In this document: piece by piece, positions 34,893 to 43,129 of the stretch
Layout of the letters: each line of letters opens with the position of its first letter
How positions within the stretch are numbered: the first letter of the stretch is position 1
DNA from: Bacteroidales bacterium
GTDB lineage: Bacteria > Bacteroidota > Bacteroidia > Bacteroidales > UBA12170
DNA length: 64,000 nt
Direction of reading: 5' to 3'
NCBI GenBank assembly: GCA_016744655.1
Contig: JADGDY010000004.1
Location: 1 to 64,000, forward strand
The notes under the pieces: generated by a model
The model's database searches: none
What the model saw: only the letters and a program-made list of their open reading frames with translations
Told to the model about the DNA's origin: nothing
Program-made: the position numbers and the translations under genes

Positions 34893-36062
34893 CTATCTAA
34901 CAGTTCGGTAAGTTTCATGGGCAGGAGGATATACTCTTTCCCAAACTTCATCAACACTTCCTTCTCCATTTACATGATAAGTCTTTACCGATTTTTTATA
35001 GTAATTGAGAACAGGTAATGTTTTTTTCTCATGCATTTCTAAACGTTTGACTATGGTTTGAGTACTCACATCATAAGGTTGTCTGTGGTCTGTTTTCCCT
35101 CTTTCATCGAGTCTTTTTACCAATTCTAATGTAGGAACTTCTATATCGATAACGCTACTTACTTTGCTGCCCATTTTTCGTAGAAGTCCGTCGAGAATAT
35201 AGGCTTGTACTAAAGTACGTGGAAATCCTTTAAAAATAAATCCTTTTGCATTTGGGTTGGCCTTAATCTTTTGCTCAATGAGGCGCACAATAATTTCATC
35301 AGGCACTAGAGTTCCTTCTTTAATATGTGGTTCAATCACTTTTTGTAAGTCACTTTTTGTTTTAAGTTCAGCAGTGAGCATATCACCTGTGGCAATATAT
35401 ACCAAGCCAAATTCTTGAGCCAATTTTCGTGCTTGTGTGGCTCGTCCAGCTCCTGGATAACCAAACAAAACTATATTCATTTGTGATTTAGATAGTGCCA
35501 GCTCGATCTTAGACTCAATTCTCGAGAAAACCTTCTCTATACTTCCCATCCCGTTTACTGGAGCATGTGTACCTTGCTCTTCGTAAAAATTAAGAACCGG
35601 TAATGTCTTTTGCTGATATTCAATTAATCGCTGTTTAATCACCTCCTCTGTATCATCAGAGCGACCAGATGTTTTTCCTCTCTCTAACAAGCGCTGAGTA
35701 ACTTCTTCATTGTCTACATCTAAACTAATAAGACTGGTTAAGGAAGTATGCATCTTAGAAAGCAATCCATCTAGAATATAAGCTTGAATATAAGTTCTTG
35801 GAAAACCATCAAATAGAAATCCTTCGTAGGAATCTTCTGATTTTAGTTTTTGTTCCAGGATTTGAATGATCACTTCATCAGGTACTAATTGACCACTCAC
35901 TATAATACTCTGAGCCTCCAAACCCAAAGAACTTTTCTTAGCAATCTCGGCTCGTAAAATATCGCCTGTGGCAATATAACAGAGGTTATACTTTTTCATG
36001 ACGATGGCCGACTGAGTTCCTTTTCCAGCTCCTGGAGGACCAAATAGTGCAATGTTTAGCAT
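34893..36062 (-). CDS. Tandem adenylate kinase with degenerate second domain
   Basis: 389 aa, twice the usual length: two adenylate kinase domains, residues 1-184 and 185-389. Domain 1 is intact: P-loop GPPGAGKGT (8-16), ATGDILR, DGFPRT (85-90), and a short AK1-type lid with SGRSDD. Domain 2 keeps the fold but has P-loop GYPGAGRAT (Lys to Arg at 197), KGFPRT (Asp to Lys at 268) and DHRQPYD in place of the SGRxDD lid. Domain 1 should convert ATP + AMP to 2 ADP; domain 2 is probably weak or inactive and may be regulatory or structural. An 18-bp palindrome lies between the promoter elements, 28 bp upstream of the start. Confidence 0.88.
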   Translation of the reverse strand: MLNIALFGPPGAGKGTQSAIVMKKYNLCYIATGDILRAEIAKKSSLGLEAQSIIVSGQLVPDEVIIQILEQKLKSEDSYEGFLFDGFPRTYIQAYILDGLLSKMHTSLTSLISLDVDNEEVTQRLLERGKTSGRSDDTEEVIKQRLIEYQQKTLPVLNFYEEQGTHAPVNGMGSIEKVFSRIESKIELALSKSQMNIVLFGYPGAGRATQARKLAQEFGLVYIATGDMLTAELKTKSDLQKVIEPHIKEGTLVPDEIIVRLIEQKIKANPNAKGFIFKGFPRTLVQAYILDGLLRKMGSKVSSVIDIEVPTLELVKRLDERGKTDHRQPYDVSTQTIVKRLEMHEKKTLPVLNYYKKSVKTYHVNGEGSVDEVWERVYPPAHETYRTVR

Positions 36063-36089
36063 AGTGGTGGTTTTTTTGTAAAGATAACG

Positions 36090-36107
36090 ATTAATTGATC
36101 AATTAAT
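36090..36107. promoter_or_regulatory. Perfect 18-bp palindrome upstream of adenylate kinase gene
   Basis: ATTAATTGATCAATTAAT reads the same on both strands. It lies 28-45 bp before the ATG and directly upstream of TATCTTTA (minus strand, 36079-36086), one base off TAnnTTTG. It therefore sits in the promoter spacer, the usual place for a repressor operator. Confidence 0.45.
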
Positions 36108-36924
36108 AAGATCCAAAAAGTAACAGAATTATTCAGAACCCGAGTTTAGGCTACACCCTATTTTGATGCATTAGGTGAGTTGAGCTTAAATTCTAGTACG
36201 AGAATAACAATAATACTTTATCTAATTATTATGTGTTAATTAGCTCGATGTGGTTTCTCTTATTGATGTTTACTATCCCATTTACCCGACACACTCTATT
36301 TTACTGATGTACAACTCTTTTATACTAAACAATCCCATCATCCTTTTTGTACAGAAAAGAATACAACAAGTCATTACAATCAATTGCCCTCGTATCTCTT
36401 TTAGAATATTGCCACCACCCGTTTGGGGAAAGTCGGCCCTTTATCTTCGAAAAAGAATTACTACAATAGGTTGAACTCTTGTTTTTAATGGAGTTTATAT
36501 TATTATGAACTAGAAGAGGGTAAGGATTCTGAATTAAATCCCGCAATCTATAAGGACTTCCAAAAGAAGTCTAATTCCGCCTTATCAGGAAGTCGTTAAG
36601 CGGAGCAAATGGATTGAAGGATACAAAAACAATGCTGTTCGACGCTCGTTAGTAATCATTTGTCGAATGTTACTAAAAGAAGAAGTTTATTGTTTGAAGG
36701 GTTATCATCAGGCAATTTTTCTTGTTCATCAAAAAGCTCAAGATAAAAATTTATTTTTCCTACAAATTCAGGTTCAAATTCAACAGTTTTCAGTTCTATT
36801 GCAATTAGACACTTCAATCTACTTTATACTATCTTACGCCCATGGAAATGGAAATGAAATTAAGAGAAAATATTAACAATGTGCCTTAATAAAAATAGTC
36901 TTTAAACTACTAGGTATTCCAAAG
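36108..36924. other. 817-bp intergenic region without a supported gene
   Basis: Only short overlapping frames of 60-75 codons occur on either strand, with no family resemblance. The stretch around 36390-36450 (reading GRLSPNGWWQYSKRD on the minus strand) is less A/T-rich than its surroundings and may be a remnant of a lost gene or a dispersed repeat. Nothing else could be identified. Confidence 0.4.
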
Positions 36925-37503
36925 CTAGCGAGTTACCCCATTAATAAGAATATCTGCCACCTTTTCGATTGGTGGATTCGTTTTTCTAGGATTGTCTTTT
37001 AAGAAATAGGTGAGTTCCATTCCTTTTAATAACATGATGATGGTTTCGAGAGCTACATCAAAGTCAGATGGTGTTTTAAATACGCCTTCATTAATTCCTT
37101 GCTCAAGGATAATTCTGAGTTGATTTTTTTCCCAATTATCGATATTTTCTCTAAGGTCATCAATAAAGTCGTAGTGTTCAAAGAAATCTGCTCTTACGGT
37201 TTCATTATAATTTACGGCATTGGCAATGGTATCCATTCTCACAATGATATATTGTTTGAGTTTTTCACCAGCCAGCATTTCTTTGTTTTGACTTATTTTG
37301 TTTAGTTGGGTTTGAAGGTTAGTCAGTTCTCTCTTAACTACTTCAGTAAAAAGAATTTCTTTACTGTGGAAATGATAGTATAATGAGCCTTTAGCCTTAC
37401 GAGCGATTTTAGCAATTTCATCCATTGATGTTTTATTAAAGCCATAACGGCCAAATAGCTTGGTGGCTACTGTTAAAATCTTATCTCTTGTCTTGTCGCT
37501 CAT
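36925..37503 (-). CDS. TetR/AcrR-family transcriptional regulator
   Basis: 192 aa. An N-terminal TetR helix-turn-helix: RDKILTVATKLFGRYGFNK, TSMDEIAKIARKAKGSLYYHF and KEILFTEVV (residues 5-52), close to the family consensus. The C-terminal ligand domain is helical (about 60-190) and of no recognised subclass. It usually represses a neighbouring transporter or enzyme, but no obvious target adjoins: a membrane cyclase gene lies upstream on the same strand (236-bp gap) and an empty region lies downstream. Confidence 0.88.
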   Translation of the reverse strand: MSDKTRDKILTVATKLFGRYGFNKTSMDEIAKIARKAKGSLYYHFHSKEILFTEVVKRELTNLQTQLNKISQNKEMLAGEKLKQYIIVRMDTIANAVNYNETVRADFFEHYDFIDDLRENIDNWEKNQLRIILEQGINEGVFKTPSDFDVALETIIMLLKGMELTYFLKDNPRKTNPPIEKVADILINGVTR

Positions 37504-37739
37504 TCGTATTTCCTGACTGTTTTAGTTTTTCGGTACAAATTAACGTATTTTATTTTTATCTCACAAGTAAATTAGTTACTATTCTAGGGCAAACCAATAC
37601 TATTATTTTGTCCACTGATTATCACAAACTAACACGGATTTCTACAAAATAGAGAGCGTTTATGTCATCTGTGGATAATCGTTCTTTTGTTGATTCTGTT
37701 GAATTTTTAATTAAAATCGAAAGCATAGATTTACTCTGC

Positions 37740-38855
37740 TTAGTATTTCACTATCCTACTATAGGCTAATATTTTAGAATCTTTGCCTCTCAATTCTACC
37801 TCGCCTTCAAAATGGTATTGATTGATTAAATCGTGGTCAGAAACATCCTTAATAACCTCCTCTGAGACTATATGATCAGTGGAATATCGGATACAAAGCT
37901 CCATCATTCTAGAACAACTATTTAATACATCTCCGTGGTAGGCAATCTCTGACTTAATATGGCCACCCACCTCTGCTACCATAACAGAACCCTTATGAGT
38001 AGAAGCTTTGAATTCTGGTTTCACACCGTAGGTTTCTTGATAATAATCTCCTCTTTCAAGTATTTTATTCTTAAAGTCTAAGAAAAGGGCAATACTATAA
38101 GTATTATTTATGAAATGCTTAGATTTCCAACTTATCACAGCTTCATCACCTACAAACTGATAAATAGAACCATTGTGTTTGATAATTAAATCAGATAAAT
38201 CTTTAAAACAATCTTGTATTAATCTGCTATATTTTAAATGGCCAAGAGTTTCGGCCATATGTGTTGAGGATTTTAAATCGATAAAAGTGAATATTCTATT
38301 TTCCTCCTTAGGTTGGTGGTATCTGCCCATAATAATTGGGAAAAACACCCTATGGCCAATATTATTCTTAATAATAAGTATGAAATTAAGTCCAAGAGAA
38401 AGTAACATTCCCGTCAAAAACAACTGATAAAAACCTTGTGATTCAAATATAGCAATGGTATTCTCTATTGCTGTGGGAAAATCCATCTCTTTATAAAACC
38501 ATTGGTAGAAGTATATAGTCCAGGTACTAATAGTTAGAATAGAGATTAAATAAACCAACATTTTGAGTAAAAAAACATGTAGAAATGATCTGTTTTTAAA
38601 ATACCTTTGAAAGACAAATAGCTCTAAAAGCCCAGTAATCAAGCCAATTGATAAGCTAGCTCCAACTCCAAGAATTAAGCTTTCTCTTAGAAAAGAAATG
38701 GCTTTGGGCTCTTGTATCAAATTTAAGTTTTTGGTTTCATTCCCAAAATAATTGATGATAAAAACAAAGCGAAGCATAATGACCCAATAAACTATGATAA
38801 ACAATAGTTCTGAAAATTTATATCTGAATTCGGGTCTTATTTTTTTGAATTTCAT
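37740..38855 (-). CDS. Membrane-bound class III nucleotidyl cyclase
   Basis: 371 aa from the ATG at 38855; a longer frame starts at a TTG at 38876, but that codon overlaps the promoter. Residue numbers here count from that TTG. Four membrane helices (about 24-44, 66-88, 99-124, 148-172) precede a class III cyclase domain with metal-binding Asp200 in FTFIDLKSST and Asp244 in YQFVGDEAVISW, and the LNSCSR motif giving the transition-state Asn/Arg. The position of the usual adenine-contacting Lys is Gln240. It would make cAMP or another cyclic nucleotide if active. It is a paralogue of the 46892-48022 protein. Confidence 0.8.
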   Translation of the reverse strand: MKFKKIRPEFRYKFSELLFIIVYWVIMLRFVFIINYFGNETKNLNLIQEPKAISFLRESLILGVGASLSIGLITGLLELFVFQRYFKNRSFLHVFLLKMLVYLISILTISTWTIYFYQWFYKEMDFPTAIENTIAIFESQGFYQLFLTGMLLSLGLNFILIIKNNIGHRVFFPIIMGRYHQPKEENRIFTFIDLKSSTHMAETLGHLKYSRLIQDCFKDLSDLIIKHNGSIYQFVGDEAVISWKSKHFINNTYSIALFLDFKNKILERGDYYQETYGVKPEFKASTHKGSVMVAEVGGHIKSEIAYHGDVLNSCSRMMELCIRYSTDHIVSEEVIKDVSDHDLINQYHFEGEVELRGKDSKILAYSRIVKY

Positions 38856-38873
38856 GGTATGAATTCTGGGCTT

Positions 38874-38881
38874 CAAAATTA
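38874..38881 (-). promoter_or_regulatory. Promoter -7 element for membrane cyclase
   Basis: The minus strand reads TAATTTTG (TAnnTTTG), 19 bp before the ATG at 38855 and overlapping the upstream TTG, which argues against that longer start. Confidence 0.45.
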
Positions 38882-38930
38882 ATCAAATTGTTAACAGATC
38901 GTAATAAACTGGCAGTTATATACTATTTTA

Positions 38931-38938
38931 TAACTTTG
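38931..38938 (+). promoter_or_regulatory. Promoter -7 element for PAP2 gene
   Basis: TAACTTTG, a perfect TAnnTTTG match, 36 bp before the ATG at 38974. Confidence 0.5.
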
Positions 38939-38973
38939 TCAATTCATCAAAGAAATAAAATGAATCGCTATTA

Positions 38974-39864
38974 ATGAATAAGAGCAATATAAACCATAAA
39001 ACCATCCAGCTTTCAAGCCAACTATTTACTCTAAAATCACTGATAATGATTCTTTTAACAATAGGGATCATTAATACAAATCATGCTCAGTTTTTAAAAT
39101 CGGATACTAACTCAGTGTACCGAGTGCATAAAGCTATAGAAATACCAGCGACTATAGGATTATTTGCTTCACATTATCTATGGGGTTTTGATTGGGTACA
39201 GAATAAACCTAGTTATAATGTTTGGGAAATTGAACAGTTGGATGCCAATGATATTTGGGCCTTTGACAGAGTTGCCATTAAACAAGATGCTTCTTATAGA
39301 AATACCGCTGATAAAATCTCTGATTATGGGCTGAATATTATGTTAGCTGCTCCTGCCTTATTAGCCCTTGATAGTAGAATTAGAAAGGATTGGGCTGATT
39401 TATTGGTTCTTTATGGTGAAACTCATGCCATAAATACCAGTTTGTATGTAATGTCCACTGGTTTGGTAGACAGAACTCGGCCTTTAATGTATAATGATGG
39501 AGTTCCTTTAGACGAAAAGTTAGGTTCTAATGTTCAAAACTCATTCTTCAGCGGACATGTATCATCCACAGCCTCCTCAAGTTTTTTTATGGCTAAGGTT
39601 TATACTGATTATCATCCGGAATTAGGGAATAAAAAATATTGGTTTTATGCCGCTGCTCTTTTACCTCCTGCATTTGTAGGCTTCTATAGAGTGAAAGCTC
39701 TTAAGCATTTCCCTACTGATGTGATTACCGGTACTCTTGTGGGTGCAGCCACCGGTATTCTCGTTCCACATTTGCACAAAAGAAAGAAAAAGTCGTATGG
39801 TTTTACCTTTGCTCCTTTTGTGGGAGAGGTGAATGGGATTTATATTAAATATGCTTTTAAATAG
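38974..39864 (+). CDS. PAP2-superfamily membrane phosphatase
   Basis: 296 aa. An N-terminal hydrophobic signal/anchor (about 20-38). The three PAP2 motifs are present: an RTRPL segment after VDRT (about residues 168-173, motif 1), NSFFSGHVSSTASS (about 190-203, motif 2 with catalytic His) and GFYRVKALKHFPTDVITG (about 230-247, motif 3 with Arg, His and Asp). Hydrophobic helices flank them. It removes phosphate from lipid phosphates such as undecaprenyl-PP, phosphatidic acid or lipid A; which one is not clear. It is divergent from the membrane cyclase gene. Confidence 0.85.
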   Translation: MNKSNINHKTIQLSSQLFTLKSLIMILLTIGIINTNHAQFLKSDTNSVYRVHKAIEIPATIGLFASHYLWGFDWVQNKPSYNVWEIEQLDANDIWAFDRVAIKQDASYRNTADKISDYGLNIMLAAPALLALDSRIRKDWADLLVLYGETHAINTSLYVMSTGLVDRTRPLMYNDGVPLDEKLGSNVQNSFFSGHVSSTASSSFFMAKVYTDYHPELGNKKYWFYAAALLPPAFVGFYRVKALKHFPTDVITGTLVGAATGILVPHLHKRKKKSYGFTFAPFVGEVNGIYIKYAFK

Positions 39865-39981
39865 TCCACTGATTATCGCAATTAATACTCATTACAAAAG
39901 TGTTCTGCAAAAGGGAACATTTGTTGTGAATTAATTAGCCAGAAATATTGTACTCAATTCGACGTTTTAAATCACATCACT

Positions 39982-40059
39982 TTAGGAAGTAAATGACATG
40001 TTAAAAATGAATATTTCTTTTGAACTTAGTTCCATGAATAATTGGTCTTCATTATTGTT
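39982..40059 (-). pseudogene. Decayed 3' fragment homologous to the 10298-11200 gene
   Basis: The minus strand reads NNEDQLFMELSSKEIFIFNM then SFTS and a stop, closely matching the end of the 10298-11200 protein (YNDDDQLYMEPSSKEKFFFN). DNA similarity extends past the stop (CACTTTAGGAAG against TACTTTAGGAAA). Only about 26 codons are recognisable; further upstream the frame is lost. It is the remnant of a second copy of that barrel-like gene. The rest of the 447-bp gap to 40311 holds no gene. Confidence 0.6.
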
Positions 40060-40311
40060 TTATAGTGAGTTAATACAAGAAATTATTATAAAAAATAGAC
40101 GAGTAAAATTAATAGGTTCTCAAAGAAGAAAACTCATGTTCCACAGGAAAGTTATTTATTATATTGCAGAATATTAACAGGTTGTAATAGTCAAACATCT
40201 ATATGTGTTAGCTGAGGATAAAATTGACGCTTCAGTAAAATGTATTCATTTCAGAAAGTTAATTCGGATATTTTTGTCAAAATATAGGTTTAATTATCCA
40301 ATAGAAATATC

Positions 40312-41421
40312 ATGTCAAAACTAATACCCTGGTTCATACTCATAGGCTTTTTCAGCTTACTCATTCTATCAGTAATATTTATCTCTAGAAAGGTATCTTT
40401 TAGCCTAGGATTAGCAAGCAATATCCCTATGTATTTGCTCTTTTCCGGAATTGTAATCTTTTTCTTGACAGCCGGTTTAGGTCTTATTAATTCCACTTCA
40501 AACTCTGGGCACCTCATCTATCAAATTGCTACAATCAGCATGGGTGTTTATTTGTTTTTGCTGATGTCGGTATTGTTAACAACACTTATCCACAGCTTCT
40601 ATCCTTTAAAACCCGCGTATTTTGGTCTATCTTTATTGTTGTTTACCTTGGGTATAAGTCTTTATGGATGGTGGAATGCCTTCGATATTAAAACCACAAA
40701 ACTGGAAGTTCCAATGAAAGGCTTGCAACAGGAAATAAAAGCAGTTCATTTAACCGATGTTCATATTGGTCATTTTAGAACTGGTTCCTACTTGGATAAC
40801 TTAGTTGACCAAAGCAACCAATTAAACCCCGATGTGGTATTTATTACCAGAGACTATTTGGATAGTAAATATGCTCTAGATTATCAATATTTCGCTCCTC
40901 TAAAAAACCTTAAAGCACCTGTTTATTTTGTGGATGGCAATCATGACCATGCTACCCAAACAAGAATAATTAAGGAAATGATGAGAAAAGCTGGAGTGAG
41001 AGTCTTAGATAATCAGGTAGACGAGTTTATGGGTTTACAAGTAATTGGCTTAACGCATATGCTGGCGGATAGAGAATCCATTAATATGCATGCTAGTGCA
41101 AATAATCCAACCATAAGCGAAACCCTTCCAAGATTGAGTATCGATAAAAGTAAACCATCGGTATTATTACATCACTCTCCTGATGGTATCAAATATGCCA
41201 GTAAATCAGGAGTGAATTTATACCTAGCAGGACATACACATGCTGGACAAATTTTCCCATTCAACTATATTGCTGCCCTCCTTTTCGATTATAATAAGGG
41301 GTTGCACCAATACGAAAACACTAAAATATTTGTATCCCAAGGAACAGGAACCTTTGGCCCTCCTTTTAGGTTAGGCACACGAAGTGAGGTGATTGATATT
41401 AAGTTGATTCCTAGTGAATAG
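40312..41421 (+). CDS. Membrane-anchored metallophosphoesterase (YkuE-like)
   Basis: 369 aa. Four N-terminal membrane helices (about residues 6-26, 37-57, 68-92, 102-122) precede a calcineurin-like phosphoesterase domain: HLTDVHIGHF (about 145), VVFITRDYLDS (about 179), VDGNHDHAT (about 205), LLHHSPD (about 284) and LAGHTHAGQ (about 305). All metal ligands are kept, but the usual TGD of motif II is TRD, an unusual substitution. Relatives act on lipid A precursors (LpxG-like) or cell-envelope phosphodiesters; the substrate here is unknown. A terminator follows 10 bp after the stop. Confidence 0.82.
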   Translation: MSKLIPWFILIGFFSLLILSVIFISRKVSFSLGLASNIPMYLLFSGIVIFFLTAGLGLINSTSNSGHLIYQIATISMGVYLFLLMSVLLTTLIHSFYPLKPAYFGLSLLLFTLGISLYGWWNAFDIKTTKLEVPMKGLQQEIKAVHLTDVHIGHFRTGSYLDNLVDQSNQLNPDVVFITRDYLDSKYALDYQYFAPLKNLKAPVYFVDGNHDHATQTRIIKEMMRKAGVRVLDNQVDEFMGLQVIGLTHMLADRESINMHASANNPTISETLPRLSIDKSKPSVLLHHSPDGIKYASKSGVNLYLAGHTHAGQIFPFNYIAALLFDYNKGLHQYENTKIFVSQGTGTFGPPFRLGTRSEVIDIKLIPSE

Positions 41422-41430
41422 TTAGTTTTT

Positions 41431-41459
41431 AAAGATTTGCTTTTCGTAAAATCTTTTTT
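41431..41459 (+). terminator. Rho-independent terminator after metallophosphoesterase
   Basis: AAAGATTT (41431-41438) pairs with AAATCTTT (41449-41456) over a 10-nt loop and runs into a T tract up to 41459. Confidence 0.65.
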
Positions 41460-41598
41460 CTAGCATGACGCTGATTTATAAGCTCAACATAATGAGACCA
41501 GCTCAAATTGTGCATTATCCAATTGGGATAAGCTTGAACTAGCAATAATAAAACCTCGAGAGCAAATGCTACTTATTTTTTGTGGCACTTTGTGCAAT

Positions 41599-41646
41599 CC
41601 TCTGTGTTCCTTTGTGGTACAGCTATTCCACGAAGTTTCACAAAGG
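41599..41646. repeat. Dispersed hairpin repeat, family B copy 1
   Basis: CTTTGTGG (41610-41617) pairs with CCACGAAG (41628-41635) around the loop TACAGCTATT; outer arms CCTCTGTG and CACAAAGG extend the stem to 41599-41646. Almost the same sequence occurs at 49043-49085. The rest of the 405-bp gap 41422-41826 contains a terminator and a promoter but no gene. Confidence 0.65.
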
Positions 41647-41792
41647 AGGCTCAAAGTTTCTCAAAGAAGAAAATTTATGTTTTGATATGAGTATTCAATT
41701 TCTATTTTTCTAAAACTCACATTTGTTTGAATATTTAATTATTTTGATGTGTTTAGCCTAATAAAACCTACTCTTTAGAACCTTTAATTAAC

Positions 41793-41800
41793 TAAGTTTG
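41793..41800 (+). promoter_or_regulatory. Promoter -7 element for MFS exporter
   Basis: TAAGTTTG, a perfect TAnnTTTG match, 27 bp before the ATG at 41827. Confidence 0.5.
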
Positions 41801-41826
41801 CAAGCTCAAATAATGGGCCTGATAAA

Positions 41827-43035
41827 ATGAATACTCAATATATTTCGGAGACTACTGAAAAGAAGAAAACCTCCTCTATTTTTCTTTTGATCACCTTGGC
41901 ATTATTATCTGCTTTTGGACCATTTGTAACCGATTTATATTTGCCTGCACTTCCTTCACTCACTGACTATTTCCAGACTTCAACCTCCACTGTACAGCTG
42001 AGCTTGTCATTAAGTATGCTTGGTTTGGCTTTGGGACAATTGCTTATTGGTCCTTTGAGCGATAAATACGGAAGAAAGACTCCTCTTTTAGTTTGCATGT
42101 GGATATTCATCCTTTCCACTATTGCTTGCTTATTTTCATGGGATGTCTACTCTTTTGTGTTTTTCAGGTTGATACAAGGAATGGCCGGAGCTGGTGGTGT
42201 GGTTTTGTCCAAATCTATACCCACAGATTTGTTCACCGGAAAAGAGTTGGCAAAATATATCGCTATTATCAGTGCCATCAATGGTGTTGCTCCCATTGTT
42301 TCCCCAGTTTTAGGAGGAATCCTATTGCAATTTGCCGATTGGAAGAGCGCTTTCTGGGTATTGTTGGGTTTGGGAGCTCTTATCTTGTTTTTATCATACC
42401 GACTTAAAGAATCATTGCCAATTGATAAAAGAAGCAATAAAAGTACCTTGTCAAATTTCAAAACTCTAGGAAAAGTTTTCAGAAATCCTACCTATACATT
42501 CAACACTTTTACTTTGGTGATGTCGGCAGTGGTTTTATTCTCCTATATAGCCTCCTCACCATTTATCATTCAAGAATATTATGGTTTCTCAGCATTGATG
42601 TTTAGTCTGTTCTTTGGTCTAAATTCTTTGAGTATTGTTTTAGGTTCTGCACTTTCTATGCGTTTCAAACAGCCTAAGAATAGCATTATTGTGGGAAGTA
42701 TAGGCGTTCTAGTTTTTTCCGTGAGTACAAGTCTAAGTTTGTTTTATGAGCTCCCTTTTATTTATTTTGAATCCAGTCTTATTTTTGTCTTATTCTTTTT
42801 CGGTTTATTATTGCCCTCTTCTACAGCACTGGCACTAGATAGCGAACGAGAAAATGCAGGTTCTGCTTCTGCAGCCATTGGCTCTATTACTTTTTTGGCG
42901 GGAAGTATTTGTACACCACTTGTTGGAATGGGCAACCTATTACACTCCACAGCAATTTGTGTTTTGATTGGCGGAATGTTTACTGCTTTGTTTTGTTATT
43001 TGGCAAGAAGAAATGAGAATATGATGGAAAGTTAA
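41827..43035 (+). CDS. Bcr/CflA-family MFS drug exporter
   Basis: 402 aa with twelve membrane helices. The N-terminus carries the DHA1 signature FGPFVTDLYLPALPSL typical of Bcr/CflA multidrug exporters, then the loop 2-3 motif GQLLIGPLSDKYGRKTPLL (motif A) and the helix-5 motif GVAPIVSPVLGG (motif C of antiporters). It exports drugs or small metabolites by proton antiport; substrate unknown. It is a single gene with its own promoter, next to a convergent Crp/Fnr regulator gene. Confidence 0.9.
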   Translation: MNTQYISETTEKKKTSSIFLLITLALLSAFGPFVTDLYLPALPSLTDYFQTSTSTVQLSLSLSMLGLALGQLLIGPLSDKYGRKTPLLVCMWIFILSTIACLFSWDVYSFVFFRLIQGMAGAGGVVLSKSIPTDLFTGKELAKYIAIISAINGVAPIVSPVLGGILLQFADWKSAFWVLLGLGALILFLSYRLKESLPIDKRSNKSTLSNFKTLGKVFRNPTYTFNTFTLVMSAVVLFSYIASSPFIIQEYYGFSALMFSLFFGLNSLSIVLGSALSMRFKQPKNSIIVGSIGVLVFSVSTSLSLFYELPFIYFESSLIFVLFFFGLLLPSSTALALDSERENAGSASAAIGSITFLAGSICTPLVGMGNLLHSTAICVLIGGMFTALFCYLARRNENMMES

Positions 43036-43129
43036 ATAAATTGTTCAAATGGTCATTTATATGGAATTGAATTATTTTTGTTTGCCCCGACACTAAAGGG
43101 TGCAAAAAATCAAGCAAAATCACTTAACT

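Noticed and set aside
36250-36876. Three short frames (69-74 codons) on both strands in the 36 kb gap
   Set aside because: They overlap each other, have low-complexity or unrelated composition and no recognisable family or promoter.
38856-38876. Extension of the membrane cyclase to a TTG start
   Set aside because: The TTG overlaps a perfect promoter element, so it would not be in the transcript; the ATG at 38855 is used.
42147-42461. 104-codon frames on both strands inside the MFS exporter
   Set aside because: The third frame, with the DHA1 motifs, is the coding one.
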